Assembly: GCF_015352445.1 (NCBI RefSeq)
Contig: NZ_JADKPO010000013.1
Coordinates: 62,001-126,000 of the forward strand
Reading direction: 5' to 3'
Length of the DNA: 64,000 bases
Origin: Nocardioides agariphilus
Lineage (GTDB): Bacteria; Actinomycetota; Actinomycetes; Propionibacteriales; Nocardioidaceae
This document shows, in pieces, positions 8,072-16,770 of the stretch. How positions within the stretch are numbered: position 1 is the stretch's first letter; every line of letters begins with the position of its first letter. Made by a program: the position numbers and the translations under genes. The notes under the pieces were generated by a model that saw only the letters and a program-made list of their open reading frames with translations, searched no databases and was not told where the DNA came from.

Positions 8072-9040
8072 GTGACCCCACGCTCTCTGCTCGTGCTCGC
8101 TGCCGTCGCCGCGCTGGCGTTCGTCGGCGGCGCCGCGACCGGCTGGTCCGGTGCCGAGACGCAGCCCCAGTCGTCGTCCTCGCGCCCGGCTCCCGAATGG
8201 CTGTACGTGCTCGACGCCGGGGCCGGCTCGGCCGACGCGACCACGTTGACCCTCGAGCAGACCGACGACTCGGTCGACGCGTTCACCGACCGCCCCGAGC
8301 GCGAGGCGAAGCAGGTGGCTCTGCGGACCCTGGTGTCGGGGTGGGACGAGGTGGGTTTCGGTGACGACCCGCCCAACGCGTCGTTGACGTTCCAGGACGA
8401 GTCGGGCGAGCAGGTCCGCACGATCGAGATCGCCGAGCCTCGGCTGGAGGGCGACACCCTCACGTTCCGCTACCGGTTGCTCTCGGGGGATGGCGCGCGC
8501 GCCACCGCGACGTTGCCCGTGAGCTTCGGTGCGCTGACGCTGGTCGTCGACGACTCCCCGGGCCCGCCGCAACGCGGTGGCGGCGCCGTTCTCGGTGACA
8601 CCGCCGGGACCGGCCCCAGCGACGCGACCCTCGTCGTGGTCTCCAGGGACGCGTGGGTCACGGCCACGGCCGGCATGAGCTGCGCGGAGGACGGCAGCTC
8701 GAAGGTCTGCGACCGGGTCGAGCAGGACGCGGACGGCCAGCAGGCAACCTGGACCGCCTATCTCACCATCCAAGCCGTCGGCCAGACGGACATCGACGTG
8801 ACGATCCAGGACCTCGACGATCTCTCCGGCCAGGGCTGGTCCTTCGAGGCCGAGGGCGTCGTGGACAACCTGTTCGTCCGGCTGCAGGTGACGGGCCTGC
8901 CGGCTTCGGTCTCGACGTACGGCATCGACCTCGAGGGCTCGCTCGGCAGGGCCAGTGTGGGGTACGACTCGCGTTTCGAGAAGGTGGCCGGCCCGACGTA
9001 CGACCCGTCCGGGCAGAACCTCAGCGTCAGGCAGTACTGA
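8072..9040 (+). CDS. Secreted protein of unknown function
   Basis: A 322-residue protein from GTG 8072. It begins with a signal-like segment (LLVLAAVAALAFVGGAATG); there is no lipobox cysteine. The mature part is acidic and beta-rich in composition, with two cysteines (near residues 205 and 213) that could form a disulfide outside the cell. The C-terminal 100 residues resemble the C-terminus of the next gene product: WTAYLTI against YWAYFEL, and VTGLPASVSTYGIDL against WTGVPDDVTVYGLDF. I recognise no named family. A GATTCT hexamer six bases before the start suggests a weak leaderless promoter. Confidence 0.7.
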   Translation: MTPRSLLVLAAVAALAFVGGAATGWSGAETQPQSSSSRPAPEWLYVLDAGAGSADATTLTLEQTDDSVDAFTDRPEREAKQVALRTLVSGWDEVGFGDDPPNASLTFQDESGEQVRTIEIAEPRLEGDTLTFRYRLLSGDGARATATLPVSFGALTLVVDDSPGPPQRGGGAVLGDTAGTGPSDATLVVVSRDAWVTATAGMSCAEDGSSKVCDRVEQDADGQQATWTAYLTIQAVGQTDIDVTIQDLDDLSGQGWSFEAEGVVDNLFVRLQVTGLPASVSTYGIDLEGSLGRASVGYDSRFEKVAGPTYDPSGQNLSVRQY

Positions 9041-9135
9041 CCGTGCGCAGGTGACTCGGCCCGAAGCCCAGACGGATCGGGTCGAGTGTCGTGATGCAGA
9101 CAGAAGGTCCCCGCCGGTGTCGATTGACTCATCCC

Positions 9136-9777
9136 ATGCACAAGTTCTTCGCCGCCACGCTCGCCGCAGCTGTCATCACCGGGATCACGATCTCCGGGGT
9201 CTCCCTCTCCAGCGCGGAGGCCGAGGACCCGTCCGTCGGCTCTCCGGGCGTCCTGTCCGGGAACCAGGTGTCGGTTCCCGGCGTCGGGTCGCCGGGCACC
9301 GGGTCCGGCAACGTCGTGGGCGGGCTCGGTCTCGTCGCGACCGCCAGCGAAGCGACGCACCTGACGCTCACGGGGGTGACCGCCGCCCAGCTCGCCGACT
9401 TCAAGCACGAGTCCTTCCCCACCACGGCCGGCCCGTGGACCTACCACGACGAGGTACGCCGGGCGTTCGACACGCAGCAGCAGACCTACTGGGCGTACTT
9501 CGAGCTGCCGAACGGCATCACGGCCCACGACCTCAGCGCCACGATGAGCGTCGACACCTACCAGAGCTCGGTGTCCGAGTCGGTGTCGGCCAGCGACCTC
9601 GGTCCCTACGTGATGCTCCGGTGGACCGGTGTCCCCGACGACGTGACCGTCTACGGCCTGGACTTCCGCCTGGTGGCCGACGGCTACGAGATCAGCGACA
9701 CCCTCGACATCGACCTCTACGACCGCGGCTCGTACCGGATCGAGAGTCGCGACACGCAGTACTCCTCGACCCCGTGA
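9136..9777 (+). CDS. Secreted protein of unknown function, related to its upstream neighbour
   Basis: A 213-residue protein. I chose ATG 9136 because it starts directly on a signal peptide (MHKFFAATLAAAVITGITI, cleavage likely after SSAEA); an in-frame ATG at 9091 would put hydrophilic residues before it. The region after the signal is Gly/Ser/Val-rich (PSVGSPGVLSGNQVSVPGVG). The C-terminal domain shares the spaced pattern W/Y-AY, W/VTG-x-P, V-YG-hydrophobic-D with the preceding gene product. The two are 95 bp apart and look like a diverged tandem duplication. Function unknown. Confidence 0.7.
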   Translation: MHKFFAATLAAAVITGITISGVSLSSAEAEDPSVGSPGVLSGNQVSVPGVGSPGTGSGNVVGGLGLVATASEATHLTLTGVTAAQLADFKHESFPTTAGPWTYHDEVRRAFDTQQQTYWAYFELPNGITAHDLSATMSVDTYQSSVSESVSASDLGPYVMLRWTGVPDDVTVYGLDFRLVADGYEISDTLDIDLYDRGSYRIESRDTQYSSTP

Positions 9778-9805
9778 TGCGCACCCAGAGGCTCTGAGTC
9801 GAGGC

Positions 9806-11146
9806 TCAGCCGGCGGCCGGAGCGAACCCCGGCAGCGACTCCTCGAGGATCGCCTTGAACGGCGCCTCGGCCTCGAGCTGGCTGAGCAGACCGATGCCGC
9901 CGAGCCAGGTGCGATGGATGAGCAGGTAGCTCGGCGGCAGGTTGATCTTGGTGGCGATCGTGTAGGACGGCGAACGGGGGTTCTTGATCCGCATGAACTG
10001 CTCGGACATCCACTCACGGGTGAACCGGAACCGCTCGACGCGAGTCGGCTCGACGAAGGGGTTGAGGTAGTCGAAGACCGCCTGCGGCTCGATCCGGATG
10101 TTGTCCTTGACGAACCCCTCGCGGCGCAGGCCCTCGAGCAGCGCGTCGGGGTCCTCGTCGACGGCGAGCCTCATCAGCCGACCCATCGCGGCGGGCAGCG
10201 ACCGCTCGGGCAGCCGGGCCACGGCACCGAAGTCGAGGACGCCGAGCCGACCCGGACTCCCGTCGGGGGCCGGGAGCACCCGGAAGTTCCCCGGATGGGG
10301 ATCGGCGTGCAGCATCCCGGTCCGCGCGGGGCCCGCGAACAGAAAGCGCACCAGTCGCTCCCCGTAGTGGTCGCGCTCTTCCCGGGTGCCGTCGGCGACG
10401 ACCGACGCAAGCGATGCGGGTGACTCCATCCACTCGCTGACCAGCACGCGCTCGCCGGCGGCGACCACGTCGGGTACGAAGATCTCCGGATCGCCGCGGA
10501 AGGCATCGGCGAACGCCTGCTGCGCCTCTGCCTCCAGCAGGTAGTTGAGCTCGTCGGCGGCCCGGGCCTGGAGCTCCGCCACGAGCGGCTTGATGTCGAT
10601 GCCGGGGAAGACGGGCGCTACTCCCTTGGCCACCCGGGCGAGCTGGCGCAGGTCGCCGAGCAACGCGTCGCCGGCGCCAGGGTACTGCACCTTGATCGCG
10701 ACCTCGCGGCCGTCGTGCCATCGCCCGCGGTGCACCTGGCCGATGGATGCCGCGGCCGCGGCCGTCTCGTCCATCTCGACCAGCTGGTCGCGCCAGTCGG
10801 CGCCGAGGGCGTCCTCGATCTCCTCGTAGGCCATCGCCGCGGGCATCGCCGGTGCGGAGTCCTGCAGGGCGGTGAGATGGGCGCGGTAGGGCGCGATCAG
10901 CTCCTCGGGCAGGGCGGCCTCGAGCACCGAGAGGGCCTGCCCGAACTTCATCGCGCCGCCCTTGAGCTCGCCGAGGGTGCGGAAGAGCTGCTCGGCCGTG
11001 CGCTGTTGAACGTCGGTGAGCACGGATTCGGCCGACTTGCCGCCCAGCCGCTTGCCGAGCCCGAGCGCCTGGCGGCCGGCGTACCCGAGCGGCAGCGCCG
11101 CGAGCCGTGCGGTCCGCACGGCGGCCTTGCGCGGGAGCTCGGTCAC
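9806..11146 (-). CDS. ABC1/UbiB (ADCK)-family atypical kinase-like protein
   Basis: A 446-residue cytosolic or membrane-associated protein. The family hallmarks are visible: KFGQ at 67-70 in the KxGQ helix, SIGQVHRG near 134, the alanine-rich nucleotide loop, the VAIKVQYPG lysine (152), HADPHPGN and LDFG. Members control isoprenoid lipid or quinone metabolism and bind ATP in an atypical way. Start GTG 11146 overlaps the stop of the upstream gene in a GTGA arrangement, so the two are translationally coupled. The open frame extends upstream of 11146, but that part is antisense-like and lies in the neighbour. Confidence 0.88.
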   Translation of the reverse strand: MTELPRKAAVRTARLAALPLGYAGRQALGLGKRLGGKSAESVLTDVQQRTAEQLFRTLGELKGGAMKFGQALSVLEAALPEELIAPYRAHLTALQDSAPAMPAAMAYEEIEDALGADWRDQLVEMDETAAAAASIGQVHRGRWHDGREVAIKVQYPGAGDALLGDLRQLARVAKGVAPVFPGIDIKPLVAELQARAADELNYLLEAEAQQAFADAFRGDPEIFVPDVVAAGERVLVSEWMESPASLASVVADGTREERDHYGERLVRFLFAGPARTGMLHADPHPGNFRVLPAPDGSPGRLGVLDFGAVARLPERSLPAAMGRLMRLAVDEDPDALLEGLRREGFVKDNIRIEPQAVFDYLNPFVEPTRVERFRFTREWMSEQFMRIKNPRSPSYTIATKINLPPSYLLIHRTWLGGIGLLSQLEAEAPFKAILEESLPGFAPAAG

Positions 11147-12009
11147 GCCCTCATTGTCCCCGACCCGTGCAACAGGTTGGAAAGCTCCTCGATCCCGTCG
11201 ACCAGACGGGTGCCGGGTCGAGCCCAGGAGGCGTTGGCGTCGACGGCATGCACGAGTACGCCGGTGGGCAGCGCGCCGCTGGCCACGAGCTCGTCGGCGA
11301 GCACCTGGCTGCCCTCGCGGTCGTAGCCGCAGGGCGCGACGATGACGACGTCGGGTCGGGCGGCGTGGACGTCGTCCCACGTGACGCGACGTGACTTCTC
11401 ACCTGGTGTGGCGAGGAGGGGAACGCCCCCGGCGATCTCGATCATCTCGGGGATCCAATGGCCCGGGGCGAAGGGCGGGTCGGTCCATTCGAGGAACATC
11501 ACTCGCGGCTGCTGGGTGCGCCAGGCCGACCGTGCCCAGATCGCGGCCAACCGCCTGCGCTGGTAGGACACCAGGTCGGCGGCCTCCTCCTCGTGGCCGG
11601 TGGCCTTGCCCACCATCTCGATCGACGCGAAGACCTCGTCGAGCGTGTGGGGGTCGATGGTCAGCACCTCGGCCGTGCAACCCAGGTGGGCCAAGGCGTC
11701 GTCGACGACGGAGACGTCGACCGCGCACACCGCGCACAGGTCCTGTGTGACGACCAGGTCGGCATCGAGTCCGGCGAGGGCACCCTCGTCGAGGTGGTAG
11801 AGGTCCTCGCCACGAGCCATCGCGCTCGCGACGAAGGTGTCGATCTCGGCGGGCGTGAGTCCCGGCGGCATCGCGCTGGTCGAGACGACACGACGGCTGC
11901 GTGCCTCCTCGGGGTAGTCGCACTCGAAGGTCACGCCGACCACGTCGTCGCCCGCCCCGATGGCGAAGAGGATCTCCGTGGTCGACGGGAGGAGGGACAC
12001 GATGCGCAC
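11143..12009 (-). CDS. Cobalamin/metal ABC transporter substrate-binding-like protein (BtuF/Fbp fold)
   Basis: A 288-residue periplasmic-binding-protein fold with the typical opening IVSLLPSTTEILFAIGAGD, then GVTFECDYPEEAR, a VVTQDLCAVCAVD segment and the helical YQRRRLAAIW linker. This is the pattern of vitamin B12-binding BtuF-like proteins. No signal peptide or lipobox is present, so this copy may be cytosolic and enzymatic or accessory rather than a transporter subunit; no permease or ATPase gene is adjacent. Start GTG 12009 is 18 bp from the divergent TauE gene's start. Its stop overlaps the next gene by four bases. Confidence 0.75.
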   Translation of the reverse strand: MRIVSLLPSTTEILFAIGAGDDVVGVTFECDYPEEARSRRVVSTSAMPPGLTPAEIDTFVASAMARGEDLYHLDEGALAGLDADLVVTQDLCAVCAVDVSVVDDALAHLGCTAEVLTIDPHTLDEVFASIEMVGKATGHEEEAADLVSYQRRRLAAIWARSAWRTQQPRVMFLEWTDPPFAPGHWIPEMIEIAGGVPLLATPGEKSRRVTWDDVHAARPDVVIVAPCGYDREGSQVLADELVASGALPTGVLVHAVDANASWARPGTRLVDGIEELSNLLHGSGTMRA

Positions 12010-12014
12010 GCCCC

Positions 12015-12020
12015 TATCCT
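12015..12020 (+). promoter_or_regulatory. Leaderless -10 hexamer for the TauE-family gene
   Basis: TATCCT lies seven bases before GTG 12028. The whole divergent intergenic region is only 18 bp, so both promoters must overlap the coding starts. Confidence 0.5.
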
Positions 12021-12027
12021 CGCCCAC

Positions 12028-12807
12028 GTGGACGACCCGACGTACACCGTGCTCGCGCTGCTGGCGCTGGCGGCGCTGGCGGCAGGGTTCGTGGACGCGG
12101 TCGTGGGTGGTGGCGGCCTGATCCAGCTGCCGGCACTGCTCATCGGGTTGCCACACGCCGCTCCGGTCCAGCTGCTGGCCACCAACAAGCTGGCCTCGAT
12201 CTGCGGCACAACCGTGAGCAGCGCGACGTACTACCGCCGGGTCAGGCCCGATCCCAAGACCTTCCTCCCGCTGATGCTGTTCGCCTTCCTCGGGTCGGCA
12301 GTCGGTGCCGTCGTCGCCAGCCACGTGCCGAGGTCGGCGTTCGACCCGATCGTCTTGGTGGCGCTGGTGGTCGTCGGGGCCTACGTCGTGCTCAAGCCCG
12401 AGCTCGGCGAGGTCACCGAGCTGAGGTTCGCCGGCGGGCACCACACGGTGGCGGCCGTGCTCACCGGGTTGGCCGTGGGCTTCTACGACGGCGCGCTCGG
12501 GCCGGGTACGGGGAGCTTCTTCGTGTTCAGCCTGGTGGGGCTGCTCGGCTACTCGTTCCTCGAGGCCTCGGCCAAGGCGCGGCTGGCCAACTGGGCCACG
12601 AACCTCGCCGCCCTGTGCGTGTTCGTGCCGCAAGGGGCAGTGCTCTGGAAGACCGGCCTGGTGCTCGGTGCCTGCAACCTGGTCGGCGGCTACCTCGGTG
12701 CGCGTACGGCGGTCTCGCGAGGCGCGAGGTTCGTGCGGGTCTTCTTCATCGTCGTGGTCTCCGGCTTCATCGTGCGGATCGGCGGTGAGGTACTCGGGGT
12801 GTGGTGA
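12028..12807 (+). CDS. TauE/SafE-family sulfite/organosulfonate exporter-like membrane protein
   Basis: A 259-residue integral membrane protein with about eight hydrophobic segments. Both TauE half-repeats show their glycine-rich motifs: GFVDAVVGGGGLIQLPAL in the first half and GFYDGALGPGTGSFFVF in the second. The family exports small anionic sulfur or carbon compounds across the cytoplasmic membrane; the substrate is not readable here. Start GTG 12028 was selected because it precedes the first membrane segment by only eight residues; the long upstream open frame is antisense to the neighbouring gene. It is followed closely by the DinB gene. Confidence 0.88.
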   Translation: MDDPTYTVLALLALAALAAGFVDAVVGGGGLIQLPALLIGLPHAAPVQLLATNKLASICGTTVSSATYYRRVRPDPKTFLPLMLFAFLGSAVGAVVASHVPRSAFDPIVLVALVVVGAYVVLKPELGEVTELRFAGGHHTVAAVLTGLAVGFYDGALGPGTGSFFVFSLVGLLGYSFLEASAKARLANWATNLAALCVFVPQGAVLWKTGLVLGACNLVGGYLGARTAVSRGARFVRVFFIVVVSGFIVRIGGEVLGVW

Positions 12808-12811
12808 GAAG

Positions 12812-12817
12812 TAGCGT
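12812..12817 (+). promoter_or_regulatory. Leaderless -10 hexamer for the DinB-family gene
   Basis: TAGCGT lies six bases before GTG 12824 in a 16-bp gap after the TauE-family gene, suggesting the DinB gene has its own start site. Confidence 0.45.
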
Positions 12818-12823
12818 GCGGGC

Positions 12824-13351
12824 GTGAGCGACTTCGCCCGGACCGACCCACCCGCGGCCGCTGACGAGGCCACGATGCTGCGGTCGTTCCTCGACTACTA
12901 CCGCGCCACGATCCTGCGCCAGACCGAGGGACTGACGGCCGAGCAGCTCGCGACGCCGCTGCCACCGGCCACCATGACGCTCGGCGGGATCCTCAAGCAC
13001 CTGTCCTGGGTCGAGAACTGGTGGTGGGTGCAGGTGCTCCAGGACGGGCCCGAGCTGGACTGGGTGGGGGACGGCTTCGCCGACGATCCGGACTGGGAGT
13101 GGCACTCCGCGAAGGACGACGACTGGCAGCTGCTCGTCTCGCGCTACCAGGCCTCCATCGCCGTCGCTGACGAGGCGCTCGATCGCGTGCTCGCCTCGCC
13201 TGAAGGCCTCGACACGTTGGCCAGGCGGGCCCGCCACGGTCGGCATGCAAGCGTGCGCTGGATCCTGGTGCACCTGATCGAGGAGTACGCCCGCCACGCG
13301 GGCCACGCCGACCTGATCCGTGAGGCAGTCGACGGGGCCACCGACCTCTGA
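12824..13351 (+). CDS. DinB/DUF664-family protein
   Basis: A 175-residue four-helix-bundle protein of the DinB/DUF664 type. The three metal-binding histidines are in their usual contexts: ILKHLSWVENWWW near 62, a central helix, and LVHLIEEYARHAGHADLIRE near residue 150. Actinobacterial members are often mycothiol-dependent S-transferases or of unknown function, which fits a mycothiol-producing host. Cytosolic. The start is GTG 12824, directly behind a -10-like hexamer. Confidence 0.85.
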   Translation: MSDFARTDPPAAADEATMLRSFLDYYRATILRQTEGLTAEQLATPLPPATMTLGGILKHLSWVENWWWVQVLQDGPELDWVGDGFADDPDWEWHSAKDDDWQLLVSRYQASIAVADEALDRVLASPEGLDTLARRARHGRHASVRWILVHLIEEYARHAGHADLIREAVDGATDL

Positions 13352-13422
13352 GCCTGCGCCGGGTCCCACGACTGGTCTGGGTTCTGGCGGCGATGATGTG
13401 GGGACACCGTCATGAGCTGGAG

Positions 13423-14406
13423 TCAGGACGGCATGGCCTCGATGATCGTCTGCACCTCGGTGGGCACCGCTCTCGTCAGGCGCCAACCGGCCTGCTGCAG
13501 CAGGTCGGCGTACTCGTCGAGGGTGCGTTCGCGGCCACCGACCAAGCTCAGCATCCAGAGGTCGATGTCGCTCGCCTCGAACTCGTCCGCGTCGTCGGGG
13601 ACGACGAACTCGAAGAGCAACAGCGTCGCGTCCTGCGGCGCCGCGGCGCGGACCGCACGCAGGATCGCCAGGGCTTCGTCGTCCGCCCAGTCGTGGATGA
13701 TGTTCGACAGCAGGTAGCAGTCGGCCGCGGGGAGCTGATCGGTGAAGAAGCTCCCGGGCTGCACGGTGATCCTGTCGTGTGGTGGCAGGTCCTTCACCAC
13801 TTGAGCGCGGTCGACGAGGATCCCCCGCGCTGCAGGCACGGCATCGAGAACGGCGCGGAGCAGGTGGCCCCTGCCCCCGCCGACGTCGGCCACCACGCCG
13901 AAGCGCGAGAAGTCGTAGTGGGGGATGGTGCGGGCGATCCGCCGCACGGTCATGGCGGTCATGCCCTCGTCGTACACGTGCGACTCGTCGGGATGCGTGT
14001 CGAGATATCCGAAGAAGCCAGCGGGGTCGTGGAAGGTCGCGCCGGGTCGGCCGGTCCTGACGGTGTCCTCCAGCGACTCGAGTGACTGCCAGATGATCGG
14101 CAGGCCCAGCATCCGCGTCAGGGGCAGGAGGCCCGAGGGGCTGTCGGACCGCAGGACCTCCGAAGCGTCGTTGTTGCGGACACCTGCCTCCTCGAAGGCG
14201 AAGACTCCCAACGACGCCAGGTGCCGCAGTATCCGCCCGAGCGCTGTCGGGTCGACTCCGAGAGTCTTCGCGACCTCGGCGACCGGCCGTGGATCGTCGG
14301 AGAGTACGTCGGCGATGCCGAGGTTCGCGGCTACATGCACACAGCGCGAGTTGAGGTACGACTCAGCGAGCTCCCCGATGAGCGCGTCGGGCGAGACATC
14401 GGCCAC
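13423..14406 (-). CDS. SAM-dependent O-methyltransferase, dimerisation-domain type
   Basis: A 327-residue protein in two parts: an N-terminal winged-helix dimerisation domain (LGIADVLSDDPRPVAEVAKT and the ILRHLASLGVF helix) and a C-terminal Rossmann methyltransferase domain with VVADVGGGRGHLL and LSNIIHDWADDEA. This is the plant/actinobacterial O-methyltransferase family 2 that also includes tetracenomycin and acetylserotonin methyltransferases. The substrate is unknown; there is no natural-product cluster around it. Start GTG 14406. It lies upstream-convergent with DinB and downstream of the cupin and MsrA genes on the same strand. Confidence 0.87.
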   Translation of the reverse strand: MADVSPDALIGELAESYLNSRCVHVAANLGIADVLSDDPRPVAEVAKTLGVDPTALGRILRHLASLGVFAFEEAGVRNNDASEVLRSDSPSGLLPLTRMLGLPIIWQSLESLEDTVRTGRPGATFHDPAGFFGYLDTHPDESHVYDEGMTAMTVRRIARTIPHYDFSRFGVVADVGGGRGHLLRAVLDAVPAARGILVDRAQVVKDLPPHDRITVQPGSFFTDQLPAADCYLLSNIIHDWADDEALAILRAVRAAAPQDATLLLFEFVVPDDADEFEASDIDLWMLSLVGGRERTLDEYADLLQQAGWRLTRAVPTEVQTIIEAMPS

Positions 14407-14450
14407 GAGGGCAGCATGCTCCTGGCTCCGCCGTTGCGAAACCCCCGGCG

Positions 14451-14801
14451 TTACGAGGCTGCCTCGGGGCCGATGCCGGACGTCGACGTGGCTGCGCCGC
14501 CGGCGCCCTCCTTGAGCTCCACGAAGATGACGTGCGTCGCCGTCTCACCGATGTTCTCGCCGTGGTGCTCCTGCGCCGGTAGCCAGTTGGTCGTCCCCGC
14601 CTCGAGCTCGACCTCGCGCTGGTCGTCACCCCACACCAGGCGGCGCCGGAAGGACGACAACGTGTACATCACGCTGTCGGGGTGCCGGTGCGGCGTGGTG
14701 ATGTCGCCGGGCTGGTCGGTGTACTCCAGCACCCGCACCCGCTCGTTCTCGAAGACGACCTTGTAGTGCTCGGGATTGCTGGTAACCGGGTCCTGGCTCA
14801 T
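14451..14801 (-). CDS. Small cupin-like protein
   Basis: A 116-residue protein starting at ATG 14801 (MSQDPVTSNP). It has the single-domain cupin pattern: PGDITTPHRHPDSVMY near residue 33 contributes paired histidines, then ELEAGTTNWLPAQEHHGENIG near 70. Such proteins bind a metal and act as small enzymes or sensors in the cytosol; no specific activity can be inferred. The tail after residue 98 is alanine/serine/glycine-rich. It lies 44 bp upstream of the O-methyltransferase gene on the same strand. Confidence 0.8.
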   Translation of the reverse strand: MSQDPVTSNPEHYKVVFENERVRVLEYTDQPGDITTPHRHPDSVMYTLSSFRRRLVWGDDQREVELEAGTTNWLPAQEHHGENIGETATHVIFVELKEGAGGAATSTSGIGPEAAS

Positions 14802-14850
14802 GCGGCCAGCATGCCGGGGTCGGGTCAGTGAGGGAACCACCGCGAGAACA

Positions 14851-15507
<657 letters not shown>

Positions 15508-15594
15508 CGGGCCTCCTTGGCTTTCACCCTCCCCAACCACCGTGGCCGCCCAGACGTTCCACCTGCAGATGACAGAACTCTTACGCCGGCTCGA

Positions 15595-15600
15595 TAGCGT
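15595..15600 (+). promoter_or_regulatory. Leaderless -10 hexamer for metB
   Basis: TAGCGT lies six bases before GTG 15607, with no Shine-Dalgarno between. Confidence 0.5.
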
Positions 15601-15606
15601 GCTGGG

Positions 15607-16770
15607 GTGAGTGATCAGCAGCATCGCACCAAGGGCGGCTTCGAGACCCGCGCCATCCACGCCGGCTACGAGCCCGACGCGGCGACGGGGTCGGTGATCC
15701 CGCCGATCTACGCGACCTCGACCTACAAGCAAGACGGCGTGGGCGGGCTGCGCGGCGGTTACGAGTACAGCCGCTCGGGCAACCCGACGCGCACCGCCCT
15801 CGAGGGCAACATCGCCGCGTTGGAGGAGGGCGAGCGCGGGTTCGCGTTCGCGAGCGGGCTCGCGGCCGAGGACACCGTCATCCGAGCGCTGTGCAACCCC
15901 GGTGACCACGTGCTGCTCCCGGACGACGCGTACGGCGGGACGTTCCGGCTCTTCGACAAGGTCGCTACCCGATGGGGTCTGGTCCACGACCCCGCTCCGG
16001 CGAGTGATCTCGATGCCGTGCGCGCCACGATCCGACCGGGGCAGACCCGCCTGGTGTGGGTCGAGACGCCCACCAACCCCCTGCTCAACATCGGCGACAT
16101 CGAGGCCATCGCCTCGATCGCCCACGACGCCGGCGCGCTGCTGGTGGTCGACAACACCTTTGCGACGCCCTACCTCCAGACACCGCTGACACTCGGGGCC
16201 GATGTCGTGGTGCACTCCACCACCAAGTACGCCGGCGGTCACTCCGACGTCGTCGGCGGCGCAGTCGTGGTCAAGGACCTCGACCTCGCCGAGCAGATCG
16301 CCTTCCACCACAACGCCATGGGCGCCGTTGCCGGGCCGTTCGACTCGTGGCTGGTGCTGCGCGGCCTCAAGACCCTCGGGGTGCGCATGGACCGGCACTG
16401 CGACAACGCCGAGAAGGTCGTGGAGTTCCTGGCCGGTCACGAGGCCGTCTCTCACGTCTACTACCCGGGCCTGCCCGACCACCCCGGCCACGAGGTCGCG
16501 GCCCGGCAGATGAAGCGGTTCGGCGGCATCGTGAGCTTCCGGGTGACCGGCGGCGAGCAGCACGCCGTGGACGTGTGCGGCCGCGCCGAGGTGTTCACGC
16601 TGGGTGAGTCGCTCGGTGGCGTCGAGAGCCTGATCGAGCACCCCGGGCGGATGACCCACGCCTCGGTCGCGGGCACCGAGCTCGAGGTACCCGCCGACCT
16701 GGTCCGGCTCAGCGTCGGCATCGAGACCATCGACGACCTGCTGGTGGACCTCGACCGTGCCCTCGGCTGA
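15607..16770 (+). CDS. metB: Cystathionine gamma-synthase
   Basis: A 387-residue PLP enzyme of the Cys/Met metabolism family. The Schiff-base lysine is Lys207 in STTKYAGGHSDVVGG; YSRSGNPTR near residue 55, ETPTNPLL near 153 and the C-terminal SLGGVESLIEHPG are diagnostic. The role is transfer of cysteine onto an activated homoserine in methionine synthesis; cystathionine gamma-lyase is the main alternative, since the families are hard to separate by eye. Starts at GTG 15607 and overlaps the next gene by 14 bp. MsrA, divergent upstream, also concerns methionine. Confidence 0.9.
   Translation: MSDQQHRTKGGFETRAIHAGYEPDAATGSVIPPIYATSTYKQDGVGGLRGGYEYSRSGNPTRTALEGNIAALEEGERGFAFASGLAAEDTVIRALCNPGDHVLLPDDAYGGTFRLFDKVATRWGLVHDPAPASDLDAVRATIRPGQTRLVWVETPTNPLLNIGDIEAIASIAHDAGALLVVDNTFATPYLQTPLTLGADVVVHSTTKYAGGHSDVVGGAVVVKDLDLAEQIAFHHNAMGAVAGPFDSWLVLRGLKTLGVRMDRHCDNAEKVVEFLAGHEAVSHVYYPGLPDHPGHEVAARQMKRFGGIVSFRVTGGEQHAVDVCGRAEVFTLGESLGGVESLIEHPGRMTHASVAGTELEVPADLVRLSVGIETIDDLLVDLDRALG

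Noticed and set aside
11458-12027. Upstream extension of the TauE-family frame
   Set aside because: The first 190 codons are antisense to the BtuF-like gene and lack membrane character; the real start is GTG 12028.
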